In this document: positions 8,331-16,677 of the stretch, piece by piece
Layout: each line of letters starts with the position of its first letter
How positions within the stretch are numbered: position 1 is the stretch's first letter
Source: an uncultured Rhodanobacteraceae bacterium
Lineage (GTDB): Bacteria > Pseudomonadota > Gammaproteobacteria > Xanthomonadales > SZUA-5
DNA: 25,974 nt
Direction: 5' to 3'
NCBI GenBank assembly: GCA_937928755.1
Contig: CALEZI010000159.1
Coordinates: forward strand, 1 to 25,974
Program-made: the position numbers and the translations under genes
Notes under the pieces: model-generated
The model's input: only the letters and a program-made list of their open reading frames with translations
Databases searched by the model: none
What the model was told of the DNA's origin: nothing

Positions 8331-10628
8331 GTGACTCTGATACGTATCCCCGGTATTTCTGAGTTGGCGCAGGCCCAGTTGGCGCAGCATCTGCAACTGG
8401 AGCCCACTGCACAGCTTGGCGATGATGTAGGCCCGGTGTTGTTGCGCTGGGACAGCGAGCGCAAGGTGAGTGCTGAGCACGGCAAACTCAAGCGCGCGCT
8501 GAGTGCATCGGCAGGAACGTCGATCGAGTTGTTGAACAGCGCCTCGGACGTCGATGCAGCAGGCGTCTTTGGCGTCGCCCGGAAGGGCGCCGAACCGGGG
8601 ATCTCCGCGCTGCCACGACTGGTGCCGGGCGGCGAGTATGGCTGGCTCAAGTACCGCTTCGGCGCAGGCCTGCGCGCGCAGGCCGCCGTCGATCTCGGGC
8701 TCGGCACGCTGGAACTCGGCGCCGGCCGCAGCATCGAATACGCGATGTATCGGCGCCATCGGTTGGCGCAACCGATCGCCGCGACGATCCTCGGCGATCT
8801 GCGCGACCTGCCGAGCGCTCTGGATGCCGACGACATCGTGCAGATGGGGCAGGGCGATGCGTTGACCCTGCAGGTTCCTGGTCGCCTCTCGCTCAAGTTC
8901 GAACTCGACGAGAGCCTGTTCGCATCGAGCAGCCTGCGCCGCATTTCCAGCGTGTTCGGCATCACCGGCGCGTTGTTCCTGCAGTTCAAGTCAGGTTTCA
9001 CGTTCACGGCGGCGATTTCGGTTACCGACGATCTGCGCCTGTGCTTCGTTGGCCGTGGCGCCGGCATGACCCATGTTTCCGTGCGCAGGGCGGATCAAAG
9101 TTCGTTCACGGCCAAAGTCGGCGCGTCGGTATCGGTTGGCTTCTCCGCGGAGACGCAGGCTTATCTGCTCGAACGATTCACCGACGCAGTGTTCGGCACA
9201 GGGGTCGCGCAGATCGAATCCCTGCTGTCGCGCTTGTCCCCCGACCAGTTGCTGGCGGGCGAGCCCGAACTGCTGCGACAGTTGGCGGATCGCCTGGGCA
9301 TCAGCGGCAGCCTGTCGGCACAACTGAGTGCCGTTGGCGAACGCCTGGCGGGTTGGCAGGCCAAACTCAGCGCAGCGCTGGTTGATCTGCTGAAAACCCG
9401 CGTCGAGCTGGGATTCAACTATGAGTACAGCCGCATCGCCAGTTCCGGGTCCCTGCTGGAAGCGGTGGTCGACGCGGCCACATTGCGCGAACTGCACCCG
9501 AGCCTGCTGAAATTCGATCTTGGGCCGGCATTGAACCTGGCCCTGCTCGATGAAGCAGATCCCGGCGCCGAACCGCGCCTGCAGGAGTTCGTCTACCTGC
9601 ACGAACGCCGCGTCACCCGGATCGCCAGCCGCGGTTTCACCCTCGGCATCGGCAAATGGCTGCAGTTAAGCGGCAAATTCAGCGGTTCGCGCACCGTGGT
9701 CGAGCAGCACGATGTGCATGCCCGGCGCAAACTGGCCTGGATCAGCACGCGCGCCATATGCAGCGCACTCAACGACGCCAAGGCCGGCAGCACGCTGACC
9801 TTTCGCGCTGATACCGAGCAGTTCCTTTCCGCGCCACGCATGGGCGACATCAAGTTCGCGCTGGCCCTGGAGTCGATGCAACAACAACTGGAGCGCGACG
9901 ACCTGCGCGCATTCCTCGACCTCGCAGCGCTCTGGGGCGCGCTGCCATCCTCGGAAATTGCCGTCCAGTTGAAACGGTTGTTGGCAGAAATCCCCAAAGG
10001 GGTTGAAGTCGACACGCTGGTTTCCCTGCGCGTATCCGATCGGCTGGTCCGCGCCACCGCGCGCTGGTTGCGGGCGCACGGCAACGCCGACATGGCGCCG
10101 CTGCTGGCGCGTTCGCTGCCGTACTGGCAACGCCACGAGGCCCGCAGTACCGCGGAAGTCCGCGAGCAGGTGTACACGCCGGTGTTTCAGCAGTTCCTGG
10201 TCAAGGAAGGCAGCCTGAACTTCAAGCCCGAGCGCCTGGTGCGCAATATGCTCGCCCAGCGATACCCGAGCCTCGCCCAGGCCGAAGCCAAGGTGAACGC
10301 CCCGTTACATCTGGCGTTCGCCGGCAACGCAACCCGGCCGGATGCCATCGGTCGCCGCGCCATCGGCATGCGCCTGGACACCCTGCGCAGCGCGTTTTCG
10401 CAACTGCTGCAGGCCCCGGAGCTTCCCGCCATGGAAATGAACCAGGTGCTCGACCTCATCTACGCGCAGCAGAAATCCGTCACCGAGCGCAGCTTCACCG
10501 TGCGTTTCTTCGGAGCGCTGCTGGCAGACGTTGCCAGATCCAGTGGTTACGCGGATGGCTTTGTGGCGTCGGCAACCGTGGCCTGGAAGTCAGCCGAAGG
10601 CGCCCCGCAGTCAGTGCTGCTGGGGTAA
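8331..10628 (+). CDS. Large uncharacterised protein, 765 aa
   Basis: I do not recognise this family. It starts with GTG after GGTGA at about 8320-8324, has no signal peptide and no clear membrane segment, so it is probably cytoplasmic. Composition alternates: a beta-rich part around residues 100-300 with short alternating hydrophobic strands (LTLQVPGRLSLKFELD), then helical segments (about 290-350), another beta-rich part, and a helical C-terminal third. The order of segments parallels the 984-aa product at 16678: a GLP-x(2)-LD-x(3)-I stretch followed by G-(D)-x-L-x-L and an F-x-L strand, later K/R-L-x-L-G-F strands, and a repeat-free helical tail. I infer distant paralogy. Codon use matches housekeeping genes here. 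It is convergent with the YjbR gene, 14 nt away. Confidence 0.85.
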   Translation: MTLIRIPGISELAQAQLAQHLQLEPTAQLGDDVGPVLLRWDSERKVSAEHGKLKRALSASAGTSIELLNSASDVDAAGVFGVARKGAEPGISALPRLVPGGEYGWLKYRFGAGLRAQAAVDLGLGTLELGAGRSIEYAMYRRHRLAQPIAATILGDLRDLPSALDADDIVQMGQGDALTLQVPGRLSLKFELDESLFASSSLRRISSVFGITGALFLQFKSGFTFTAAISVTDDLRLCFVGRGAGMTHVSVRRADQSSFTAKVGASVSVGFSAETQAYLLERFTDAVFGTGVAQIESLLSRLSPDQLLAGEPELLRQLADRLGISGSLSAQLSAVGERLAGWQAKLSAALVDLLKTRVELGFNYEYSRIASSGSLLEAVVDAATLRELHPSLLKFDLGPALNLALLDEADPGAEPRLQEFVYLHERRVTRIASRGFTLGIGKWLQLSGKFSGSRTVVEQHDVHARRKLAWISTRAICSALNDAKAGSTLTFRADTEQFLSAPRMGDIKFALALESMQQQLERDDLRAFLDLAALWGALPSSEIAVQLKRLLAEIPKGVEVDTLVSLRVSDRLVRATARWLRAHGNADMAPLLARSLPYWQRHEARSTAEVREQVYTPVFQQFLVKEGSLNFKPERLVRNMLAQRYPSLAQAEAKVNAPLHLAFAGNATRPDAIGRRAIGMRLDTLRSAFSQLLQAPELPAMEMNQVLDLIYAQQKSVTERSFTVRFFGALLADVARSSGYADGFVASATVAWKSAEGAPQSVLLG

Positions 10629-10642
10629 TGCTCGGATCGGTC

Positions 10643-11434
10643 TCAAGGCGGCTTTGCAGGTCCTGCAACGCCGTCGAGTTGCGACAGCATGCGTTTGTTG
10701 GCGTAGTGCCGATAACTCTGCAGCGCCAGGTTGGCGACTTCATTCCAATCGCCATCATTGGTGAGATCCAACGCGATCCAGCCGTTGTGGCCCATGTAAG
10801 CGGGGATCTCAAAACGCGGATCGGCAACCAGCATCGATTGCATCTCGACACCGACCCAGAACGCGACCCGCAGGCGCTGTCCGTAGCCATATAGGTTGGC
10901 AAAGGTCTTCTTGCCCGCGCGCCAGACCGGCGTGCCGAAGGACAACTCCTCGCGGACCTCCGGCAAACCCAGGCACAGCTCGCGCAGCCTGGCCAACACG
11001 GATTGCGCGAGTGGCGTACTCAGCGGATCGAACTGCGCCGGATCGACCGTGCAGGTCGGGGCCACGATCGAGGGAGTGGGTCCCAGCGATCGCGCCAGAA
11101 CCGGTGGCGCGACCAGCACATAAGCTGCGCGCACCCGCTCCGCGATTTCATCCCAACTGAGGCCACGATCGAGATGCACACCGAGCCAGCCGCGTGGGCC
11201 GACATAGGGAGGAATGAAGTAGTGCTCCGGATCATCGCCGACCGCTAGCTCCTGCGCACCGCGGGGTGCATTCAACCACAACGCGATACGCCCATCGCCA
11301 TGCTGGTTGACCGCATACGTCGCATAAGTCTTGCCACGCACACGAAAATTCGGCGCGCCGTGCGACAGGTATTCCTCAGCTTCCGGAAGCCACAGGCAGA
11401 CTTCGCGTACGGCCTCGTTGATGTCAGCGGCCAT
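10643..11434 (-). CDS. Double MmcQ/YjbR-domain protein
   Basis: The 263-aa protein has two copies of the MmcQ/YjbR fold (CyaY-like). The first begins near residue 15 with LPEAEEYLSHGAPNFRVRGK, the second in the C-terminal half with LPEVREELSFGTPVWRAGKK; both continue through an aromatic strand and a W-I/L-x-L-D block (GWLGVHLD, GWIALDL). A variable linker joins them. The family is often annotated as DNA-binding but its biochemical role is unsettled. The ATG at 11434 follows GGAGA with about 7-nt spacing. It is the last gene of a three-gene minus-strand operon, 53 nt after the propeller gene. Duplication of the domain within one chain is less usual than the single-domain form. Confidence 0.88.
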   Translation of the reverse strand: MAADINEAVREVCLWLPEAEEYLSHGAPNFRVRGKTYATYAVNQHGDGRIALWLNAPRGAQELAVGDDPEHYFIPPYVGPRGWLGVHLDRGLSWDEIAERVRAAYVLVAPPVLARSLGPTPSIVAPTCTVDPAQFDPLSTPLAQSVLARLRELCLGLPEVREELSFGTPVWRAGKKTFANLYGYGQRLRVAFWVGVEMQSMLVADPRFEIPAYMGHNGWIALDLTNDGDWNEVANLALQSYRHYANKRMLSQLDGVAGPAKPP

Positions 11435-11487
11435 CAAGGTCTCCGTTGGTGGCGGTCGCTCGCTGTCGGTGCGCGTGGAGGAACGCC

Positions 11488-12588
11488 TCAGCCAAAGCGC
11501 ACCGCGTAGATCGGCGGCAGCGAGGTGCTCAATGTCTGCCAGTTGTCGCCCTGGTCGTCGCTGAGCCACAACCCGCCGGTGGTCGAGCCGAAGGCCAGGC
11601 GATTCCCGCTGGCATCGATATCGAGGCCATGCCGATAGACCAGGTCGTATGCATGCTGCTGCGGCAGGCCGTTGCGCAGCACCGCGAAGCTGCGCCCGCC
11701 GTCGCGCGTGCGGGCGACCACCAGTTGCGCGTCGACCGGAACGCGCCGCTCGTCCTTGATCGCCGGCACCAGCCAGGCAGTGTTTGGGTCCAGCGGATGC
11801 ACGGCAACGGCAAAGCCGAACTTCGACGGCGGCACATCGACCACCTCGGTCCATTCCCTGGCGCCATCGATGCTGCGGAACACCCCATTGTGGTGCTGCA
11901 CCCACAGCGCGTCGGGCGCACCCGCGCATTGCACCATGCGATGTGGATCCTGGATGTCCGGATCGAAGCGGCCCTCGGGAGGCATGAACTCGGCATACAT
12001 GCCGCGCGAAGTATTGGTCCAGTTGTCGCCGCCATCGCGTGTGGTCCATACGCCGCCGCAGGAAATGGCGATGCGCAGCACGCGCGCATCGCGCGGATCG
12101 ACGCAGATCGAATGGATGCCGGGCGCGTCGTAGCCACCGCCGAACCAGCGACCGCGCTCGGGGCGATCCCACAGCGCGCGCACCAATTGCCAGGAGTCGC
12201 CGCGATCATCGGAGCGGAACAGGCCGCCGGGAATGGTGCCGGCCCAAAGGCGGCCCGGCGCATCGGTGCCGCCGGTCTCCAGCGACCACAGCAGATTCAG
12301 CGTCGCCGGCTGCGCAGGCTTGCCGTCGCCGGTCGCCACCGTATCGTCCGGGCCGTACGTCGGTACGGCGATTTCCTGCCAGGTGGCGCCGGCGTCGACC
12401 GAGCGCCTGAGCTTGACACCGAAATGGCCGAGATTGAGCGCCGCATACCAGGCACCGTCGCGCGGATCGACCAGCGCCAGCGTGACGTTGTCGCCGAGAA
12501 AATGCGGCTCGCCGATGGCCCAGCCGGCGCCGCGTTTGCGCACCGCAAACAGGCCCTTGCGCGTCGACACCAGAAGAAGATCAGACAT
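11488..12588 (-). CDS. Asp-box (BNR/VPS10-like) beta-propeller protein
   Basis: This 366-aa protein carries at least six Asp-box motifs of the form S/T-x-D-x-G-x-x-W/F: RSVDAGATW, RSDDRGDSW, TTRDGGDNW, RSIDGAREW, RTRDGGRSF and LSDDQGDNW. These mark the blades of a sialidase/VPS10-like propeller and give the automatic label exo-alpha-sialidase-like or WD40/YVTN/BNR-like. The sialidase arginine triad is not evident, so enzymatic sialidase activity is unlikely. No signal peptide is seen (MSDLLLVSTRKGLFAVRKRG), so it is probably cytoplasmic. Its ATG lies 6 nt after the stop of the MoaD-like gene with a GGGTGA ribosome site inside that gap region, so the two are tightly coupled; pairing of these two families recurs in many bacteria, to my recollection, without an assigned function. 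Confidence 0.88.
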   Translation of the reverse strand: MSDLLLVSTRKGLFAVRKRGAGWAIGEPHFLGDNVTLALVDPRDGAWYAALNLGHFGVKLRRSVDAGATWQEIAVPTYGPDDTVATGDGKPAQPATLNLLWSLETGGTDAPGRLWAGTIPGGLFRSDDRGDSWQLVRALWDRPERGRWFGGGYDAPGIHSICVDPRDARVLRIAISCGGVWTTRDGGDNWTNTSRGMYAEFMPPEGRFDPDIQDPHRMVQCAGAPDALWVQHHNGVFRSIDGAREWTEVVDVPPSKFGFAVAVHPLDPNTAWLVPAIKDERRVPVDAQLVVARTRDGGRSFAVLRNGLPQQHAYDLVYRHGLDIDASGNRLAFGSTTGGLWLSDDQGDNWQTLSTSLPPIYAVRFG

Positions 12589-12594
12589 CGGCGG

Positions 12595-12879
12595 TCACCC
12601 TCCCGACAGCGCCTGCATCACATGGAGTTCACGCCGCACCGCCAGGTCGAAAGCGGCCTTGTCGCGCAGCGCCACGCCATCGACAAACAGCGTCAGATGA
12701 TGGCGGATTGCGCCCCGCTCATCGAGCACATAACCGCGCAGGTTCGGAAACCGCGCAAACACCTGGTCGAGCACGGTCGCCAGATCCGCCCCGTCAACCT
12801 CGACCACACGCTCGCCGACAGTCCCTCCCGCCGGGGCAATCCAGCGCGCGAGGGCAGGGGCAAGCACGACACGTGGCAT
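12595..12879 (-). CDS. MoaD/ThiS-like ubiquitin-fold protein with C-terminal Gly-Gly
   Basis: The 94-aa protein has the MoaD/ThiS pattern: an early strand, the VGERVVEVDGADLATVLDQVFARFPNLRGYVLDE helix region, an IxVDG-like turn (LTLFVDGVALRD) and a C-terminus ending SGG. The terminal di-glycine is where such proteins are adenylated and thiocarboxylated or conjugated, so sulfur carriage is possible. No moa or thi genes are nearby, so it is unlikely to be the housekeeping molybdopterin subunit. It heads the operon with the propeller and YjbR genes. The start at 12879 has no strong ribosome site. The 229 nt upstream (to the repeat element at 13109) must hold the promoter, but no clear boxes can be named. 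Confidence 0.85.
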   Translation of the reverse strand: MPRVVLAPALARWIAPAGGTVGERVVEVDGADLATVLDQVFARFPNLRGYVLDERGAIRHHLTLFVDGVALRDKAAFDLAVRRELHVMQALSGG

Positions 12880-13108
12880 GGTTTGGCATCACTGCGTGAG
12901 ACCGCCATGTTAACCCCTGACAAGCGCGGCAGCATGGCCGCATCCCAGCCGCCCGCCTTGCGCGCCTTGACTGTGCCCGGCTTCCGTTCCTCCCGCGAGC
13001 GCCCGCAAACCGTCCGTGACCCTCGTTTATCACCACCTCCGCCACAGTCCGTACCCTCCCATCCGCGCCACAATGCCACCGAAATGAATCGCAACATTTG
13101 CCGCGACA

Positions 13109-13273
13109 CTAGTGTGGTGTCCCAGAAGTACCTTAAATTATTTCCGCGTCTTTCGACCCGAATGCTGCGTTGCTCGTCGTCGCCATAGCCCTGCTATGAC
13201 TCCTTCTCGCGCCTTGCCTCGGGACGAAATCCATCGGAAATTTCTTCAAGTTACTTTTGGGACACCACACTAG
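13109..13273. mobile_element. MITE-like palindromic element, 165 bp, CTAG-flanked
   Basis: The ends are inverted repeats beginning CTAGTGTGGTGTCCCA; the two arms then stay similar but imperfect (AGTACCTTAAATTATTTCCG versus, reverse-complemented, AGTAACTTGAAGAAATTTCC). The whole element folds on itself around CATAGCCCTGCTATG, so it is one long imperfect hairpin. It has no ORF of its own and is therefore non-autonomous. The CTAG at each end may be target duplication or part of the terminal repeat. A related end occurs at 25923. The right end supplies the stop codon of the gene at 13270. Confidence 0.8.
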
Positions 13274-13626
13274 GGCGCCTCGAAGCCGTTCGCGAACAGC
13301 TGATCGAGCAAGGGCGGGGTACGGTGAAAACCGCCACGCAGCCTGTAGCTCGCGCTACTCATTGCGGCGCCCGCGTCGGGCTGACCGATGGTGCCGTAAA
13401 GGTTGAAGCTGGCACTGCTCGCCTGGCCGGCGCCGGCATCCGTGGACTGGCGCGGGATCTCGTAGTTCGCGCTTGAGGACTGGGCGAGTGAAACGGCCAG
13501 CGGCAGGATCGACGCCGACGCTGCGAGGATCAGCAGGATGGCGCGCGCGCGGTTGTGTCGACAAGCTTGGCCCCGCCGGAAAGCGCTTCGCGTCGGTTGA
13601 GCCGGTGATCCAGTGACTGCGTCCAT
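13270..13626 (-). CDS. Small secreted protein with FANGFE-type C-terminus
   Basis: This 118-aa product has a basic N-terminal region, then a hydrophobic stretch (AILLILAASASILPLAVSLA) ending at AQS, a signal peptide or anchor. The mature part has two similar units (SSANYEIPRQSTDAGAG / SSASFNLYGTIGQPDAG / SSASYRLRGGF) and ends LFANGFEAP. Short secreted proteins with this ANGFE-like ending are common in Lysobacterales, function unknown. The ATG at 13626 sits one base after the TAA of the upstream S74 gene (TAACATG), so the two are translationally coupled; a GTG at 13644 is an alternative. Its TAG stop lies inside the terminal CTAG of the repeat element, so the insertion may have replaced the native end by a residue or two. 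Confidence 0.7.
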   Translation of the reverse strand: MDAVTGSPAQPTRSAFRRGQACRHNRARAILLILAASASILPLAVSLAQSSSANYEIPRQSTDAGAGQASSASFNLYGTIGQPDAGAAMSSASYRLRGGFHRTPPLLDQLFANGFEAP

Positions 13627-13627
13627 G

Positions 13628-16231
13628 TTACGGCGCACCGTCACTGGCGATGCCGAGCTTCGCCTCGATCGCAGCCAGCCGTGCCTGCAGCGCAGCGTTT
13701 TCCTCGATCAGTCGCGCCTGGCCCTCGCGCAGCTGCGCGTTCTCCGCGCTCAGCTCCTGCATCGCGCGTACCGCCACCGCTTCGAAACCGCGCAGCGACA
13801 GCATCAAGTGACCGTCGTCATCCGCACTGACCCACTGCGGAAACACCTGCTGCACTTCCTGAGCCAGAAAACCGATGTGGGTGCCCTGGGGCCGGAAGGC
13901 CGCCTTACCGGCGTCGAGGTAGCGATAGGTCACCGGCCGCAGCGCATTGATGCGATCCAGCGCACCGCTGTAGTCCGCCACCTGTTCCTTCAGACGCGCA
14001 TCGGACAGCGCGCTGATGGTTCCGGTGGAGGTTTGCAGTTGGCCTTCGCTGGACAGGCGCATGCGCATGGTCCCTCCCGCGCCGGGGTCATCCATGCCGC
14101 TGGAGTGCTCGCCGCCTTGGTACCAGGCAAAGCCGTCGATCGGATTGACGCGGAAATAGAGCCGCCCATTCTGCACGCCGATTCCGTAACCCGTGCCGAA
14201 AAGATTCAGCATCTGCCGGGTTTGCGAGCCGAAGCTCAAATTGTGGTTGGTCGCCAGCGCGACATCGCCGTTAAGCGCGACGCTTCCATTCAGCTCGACA
14301 GCCCCGTTTAGCGCGACAGCGCCGTTCACGGTCAGTGCCCTGCCTGCAGCTGGCGTATTGGTATTGATCGCCATGCCCCCCGCGGCGCGGACCAGAAACT
14401 GGTTCCCGCCGGTCGAGACGAAATCAGCATCCTGGCTGTCGGCCCAGACGAAGCTGCCCAGGTCGCCGTTGCCGCCGGGATAGCTCAATCCGCTGCATGA
14501 ACCCGAGCCGGGATCAGTGGCTGGCCTGACCTTGGCCCGAAAGCCGCCGGCCCAGGCGTAGGCACCGCCGGCGCAATTGAGCCCGCCGCCACTGATCGTG
14601 CTGCGAAGTCCGCTGGCTACGTTGTTGCTGCCGCCGCCGACGGTGCTTTGGTTGCCGGCTGCAGTGTTCGAGATCCCACCGCCAACTGTACTCTCGTCGC
14701 CGCTGGCAGTGTTGAAGACGCCTCCGCCAACGCTGCTGCGAACCCCGCCGCTGGAGTTGATCAGACCGCCACCGACCGTGCTGTCGACGCCGACGGCGGA
14801 GTTCTGGGAGCCTCCACCGATGGTGCTGTTGATGCCGCTGGCAGAGTTGTTCCTGCCACCGCCGATGGCGCTGCTGCTGCCGCTGGCGGTGTTGTTTCCG
14901 CCACCGCTGACCGTGCTGCTGCTGCCGCTTGCGGTGCTGCCGCTGCCACCACCGACCGTGCTGTCGTTGCCGCTTGCGGCATTGCTCCTGCCACCGCCTG
15001 CGGTGCTGCCTTCGCCGCCCGCCCTGTTGAGGTAACCGCCTCCCACCGTGGCAAAGCCCGCGTCCGTCAACGATCCGGCATCGTTGCCTGCCCGGTTCGC
15101 GTAGCCACCGCCTACCGAGCCATAGTGGTCGGTCACGCGGTTTGGATCCTGAGCCGCATAAATCGGGTCACTTCCGCCCGCCGGTACACCGCCACCGCTG
15201 ATCGTTGCGCCTCGCACGCCTGTCGTCACATTGTTTGCGCTGCTTCCTGCAATCCAGTTGGTGGTGATGGGTAAGCCGTTGAACAGATCGGCGCTGGGCT
15301 CGATGCGCAGGCTTTGCGCATTGTGTGTGCGCACCACGAAAGGCTGGGCGTCAACGGTACCCACGAAATGCGTCGCCGGGTTGGTACCGGTGTTTCCGCT
15401 CAAATCCCAACCCAGTGGACCCGGGTTGTCCGTGCCGCAGGCGACGGTTCCGTCCTGATTGACGATGCGCACGTACTGACCAGCAGGGCAACTCCCACTG
15501 ACCCGGCGCTGTACCTCAGCTGCATTGATCTGCATAACGCCGATACCACCCGCGGCCACCGCAACGCTGCCGCTGCTGGTGATGGGGCCGCCGGTCAGTC
15601 CTGCACCGGTGGCAATGCTGGTGACCGTGCCGCCCGAGTTGGCATCGGTGCCGCAGGCGACGCTGCCATCCTGATTGATTGCGCGAACATACTGACCAAC
15701 GACGCAGTTGTCGCTGACGCGGCGCTGTATCTGTGCCGCGTTGATGTCGGCAGTGCCGATCGCGCCATCGACGATGCTGGTCGTGGTCACCGAGTTGGCC
15801 AGCGCGGCTGCCGCGCCCAAGGCATACGGCGTTGCCGTAAGCTCCGTGCGCGGCGCAAGCGTCTCGTAACTGCCGACGCCCGCCGGTCGAATCGCGATCT
15901 CAAGCCACTGCCGTTCGCCCGCGAACTGCCCCGGCCCGAAGTCCAAGGCGACCGAGAACAGACCATCCGACACCGCGACGTTGCTTGCCGTGACGGTCAC
16001 GCCAATCTGGGTGCCGTCGGACTGCGCGTTGTAGAGCCGGAACTGCATGTCGAAACTTGCAGTCGCCGCTCCCGAAGCGAGCCGCAGCTCGCCCTGGTAG
16101 GTGAACGCTGGGCTCAGCGCTTGGGCGCTGACGGGGAACGGGGCAACGGCAAGCAGCAGCGCGCACAGCGCTGCGAGGCTGGGCTGTGTGCGCCAAAGGC
16201 GAGAGCCAGCGGGCGCGGCAAGAGTGATCAT
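13628..16231 (-). CDS. Secreted tail-fiber-domain protein: YadA-like head repeats plus S74 chaperone
   Basis: The 867-aa protein starts at 16231 after GGAG spaced by about 6 nt and has a signal peptide (SLAALCALLLAVAPFPVSAQA). Next comes a beta domain (AFTYQGELRLASGAATASFDMQFRLYNA). Two similar units follow, each RRVS-x(2)-C-x(2)-GQYVR-x(2)-NQDG-(S/T)-VACGTD. A long stretch of 14-residue repeats based on STVGGGxxNxASGx resembles trimeric YadA heads. The C-terminus is a peptidase S74 intramolecular chaperone with SDARLK (Ser743, Lys748 as the expected self-cleavage dyad) and GFLAQEVQQVFP, ending in a coiled coil (about 825-857). So it probably trimerises, cleaves off its chaperone and forms a surface or extracellular fibre. 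No phage genes adjoin it. The small gene at 13270 follows in the same operon. Confidence 0.92.
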   Translation of the reverse strand: MITLAAPAGSRLWRTQPSLAALCALLLAVAPFPVSAQALSPAFTYQGELRLASGAATASFDMQFRLYNAQSDGTQIGVTVTASNVAVSDGLFSVALDFGPGQFAGERQWLEIAIRPAGVGSYETLAPRTELTATPYALGAAAALANSVTTTSIVDGAIGTADINAAQIQRRVSDNCVVGQYVRAINQDGSVACGTDANSGGTVTSIATGAGLTGGPITSSGSVAVAAGGIGVMQINAAEVQRRVSGSCPAGQYVRIVNQDGTVACGTDNPGPLGWDLSGNTGTNPATHFVGTVDAQPFVVRTHNAQSLRIEPSADLFNGLPITTNWIAGSSANNVTTGVRGATISGGGVPAGGSDPIYAAQDPNRVTDHYGSVGGGYANRAGNDAGSLTDAGFATVGGGYLNRAGGEGSTAGGGRSNAASGNDSTVGGGSGSTASGSSSTVSGGGNNTASGSSSAIGGGRNNSASGINSTIGGGSQNSAVGVDSTVGGGLINSSGGVRSSVGGGVFNTASGDESTVGGGISNTAAGNQSTVGGGSNNVASGLRSTISGGGLNCAGGAYAWAGGFRAKVRPATDPGSGSCSGLSYPGGNGDLGSFVWADSQDADFVSTGGNQFLVRAAGGMAINTNTPAAGRALTVNGAVALNGAVELNGSVALNGDVALATNHNLSFGSQTRQMLNLFGTGYGIGVQNGRLYFRVNPIDGFAWYQGGEHSSGMDDPGAGGTMRMRLSSEGQLQTSTGTISALSDARLKEQVADYSGALDRINALRPVTYRYLDAGKAAFRPQGTHIGFLAQEVQQVFPQWVSADDDGHLMLSLRGFEAVAVRAMQELSAENAQLREGQARLIEENAALQARLAAIEAKLGIASDGAP
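14560..15122 (-). repeat. Coding 42-bp repeats in the S74 protein gene
   Basis: About thirteen imperfect 42-bp units encode the 14-residue STVGGGxxNxASGx repeat (for example STVGGGSGSTASGS, STIGGGSQNSAVGV, STVGGGSNNVASGL). Boundaries are approximate. At DNA level they are degenerate tandem repeats that could change number by slippage or recombination, changing fibre length. Reverse-strand translation gives spurious proline-rich ORFs. Confidence 0.85.
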
Positions 16232-16375
16232 GGCAGACTCCGGCAATGGCAGCGGGGCGAGGCGCCGCGACCTTGCTAACGCAGTGCGCGCGCGCTTCCC
16301 ATAATCGCGAAAGCTGCGGTGGCCTGCCAGATGCCCCGCGAATCTGGCCTCAGTCAGCATCCCCCGCGACAAAAT

Positions 16376-16391
16376 GTCAGAAGAATCTGAC
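16376..16391. promoter_or_regulatory. Short palindrome in the divergent promoter region
   Basis: GTCAGA and TCTGAC flank AGAA. The site sits in the 446-nt region (16232-16677) between the divergent S74 gene and the 984-aa gene, which must hold both promoters. No other convincing feature or gene is seen in that region. It may be an operator or chance; arms are only 6 bp. Confidence 0.25.
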
Positions 16392-16677
16392 GTAGGCGGA
16401 ACCCGCGCGCCGAAAACAACGACCTTGCCGCGGTCCACCCACGCGGATTCCGCCGCCCGGCCCGCGACACACCTACATCCGTCGTGCCGTGCGCGTATCG
16501 GTGGGATCCGCATGATGAAGCGTGTGCGGGTTCCACCCGGGAATCCGCCTTACGCGATCTCGCCTTCTCGATCGGCATGCGCCTGGTGCGAGAAATCTCG
16601 CCCTGGCCGGACATGGAAACCAGGCAAGCGCGTCGGTGCTGCCCAGAGAGTATGCGTCCGGCCAACTGGAGACCTCC

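Noticed and set aside
11488..12588. Active sialidase
   Set aside because: Asp boxes only; no evident arginine triad or signal peptide.
12595..12879. Housekeeping moaD or thiS
   Set aside because: No moaE, moeB, thiF or thiG nearby; the neighbour is a propeller gene.
11446..13188. 580-codon plus-strand open frame
   Set aside because: It is antisense to the propeller and MoaD-like genes, which have Asp-box motifs and a Gly-Gly end; its translation is Arg/Ala-rich with no motif, a GC-rich shadow.
13628..16231. Prophage tail fibre
   Set aside because: A signal peptide and absence of any phage gene make a chromosomal secreted fibre more likely.
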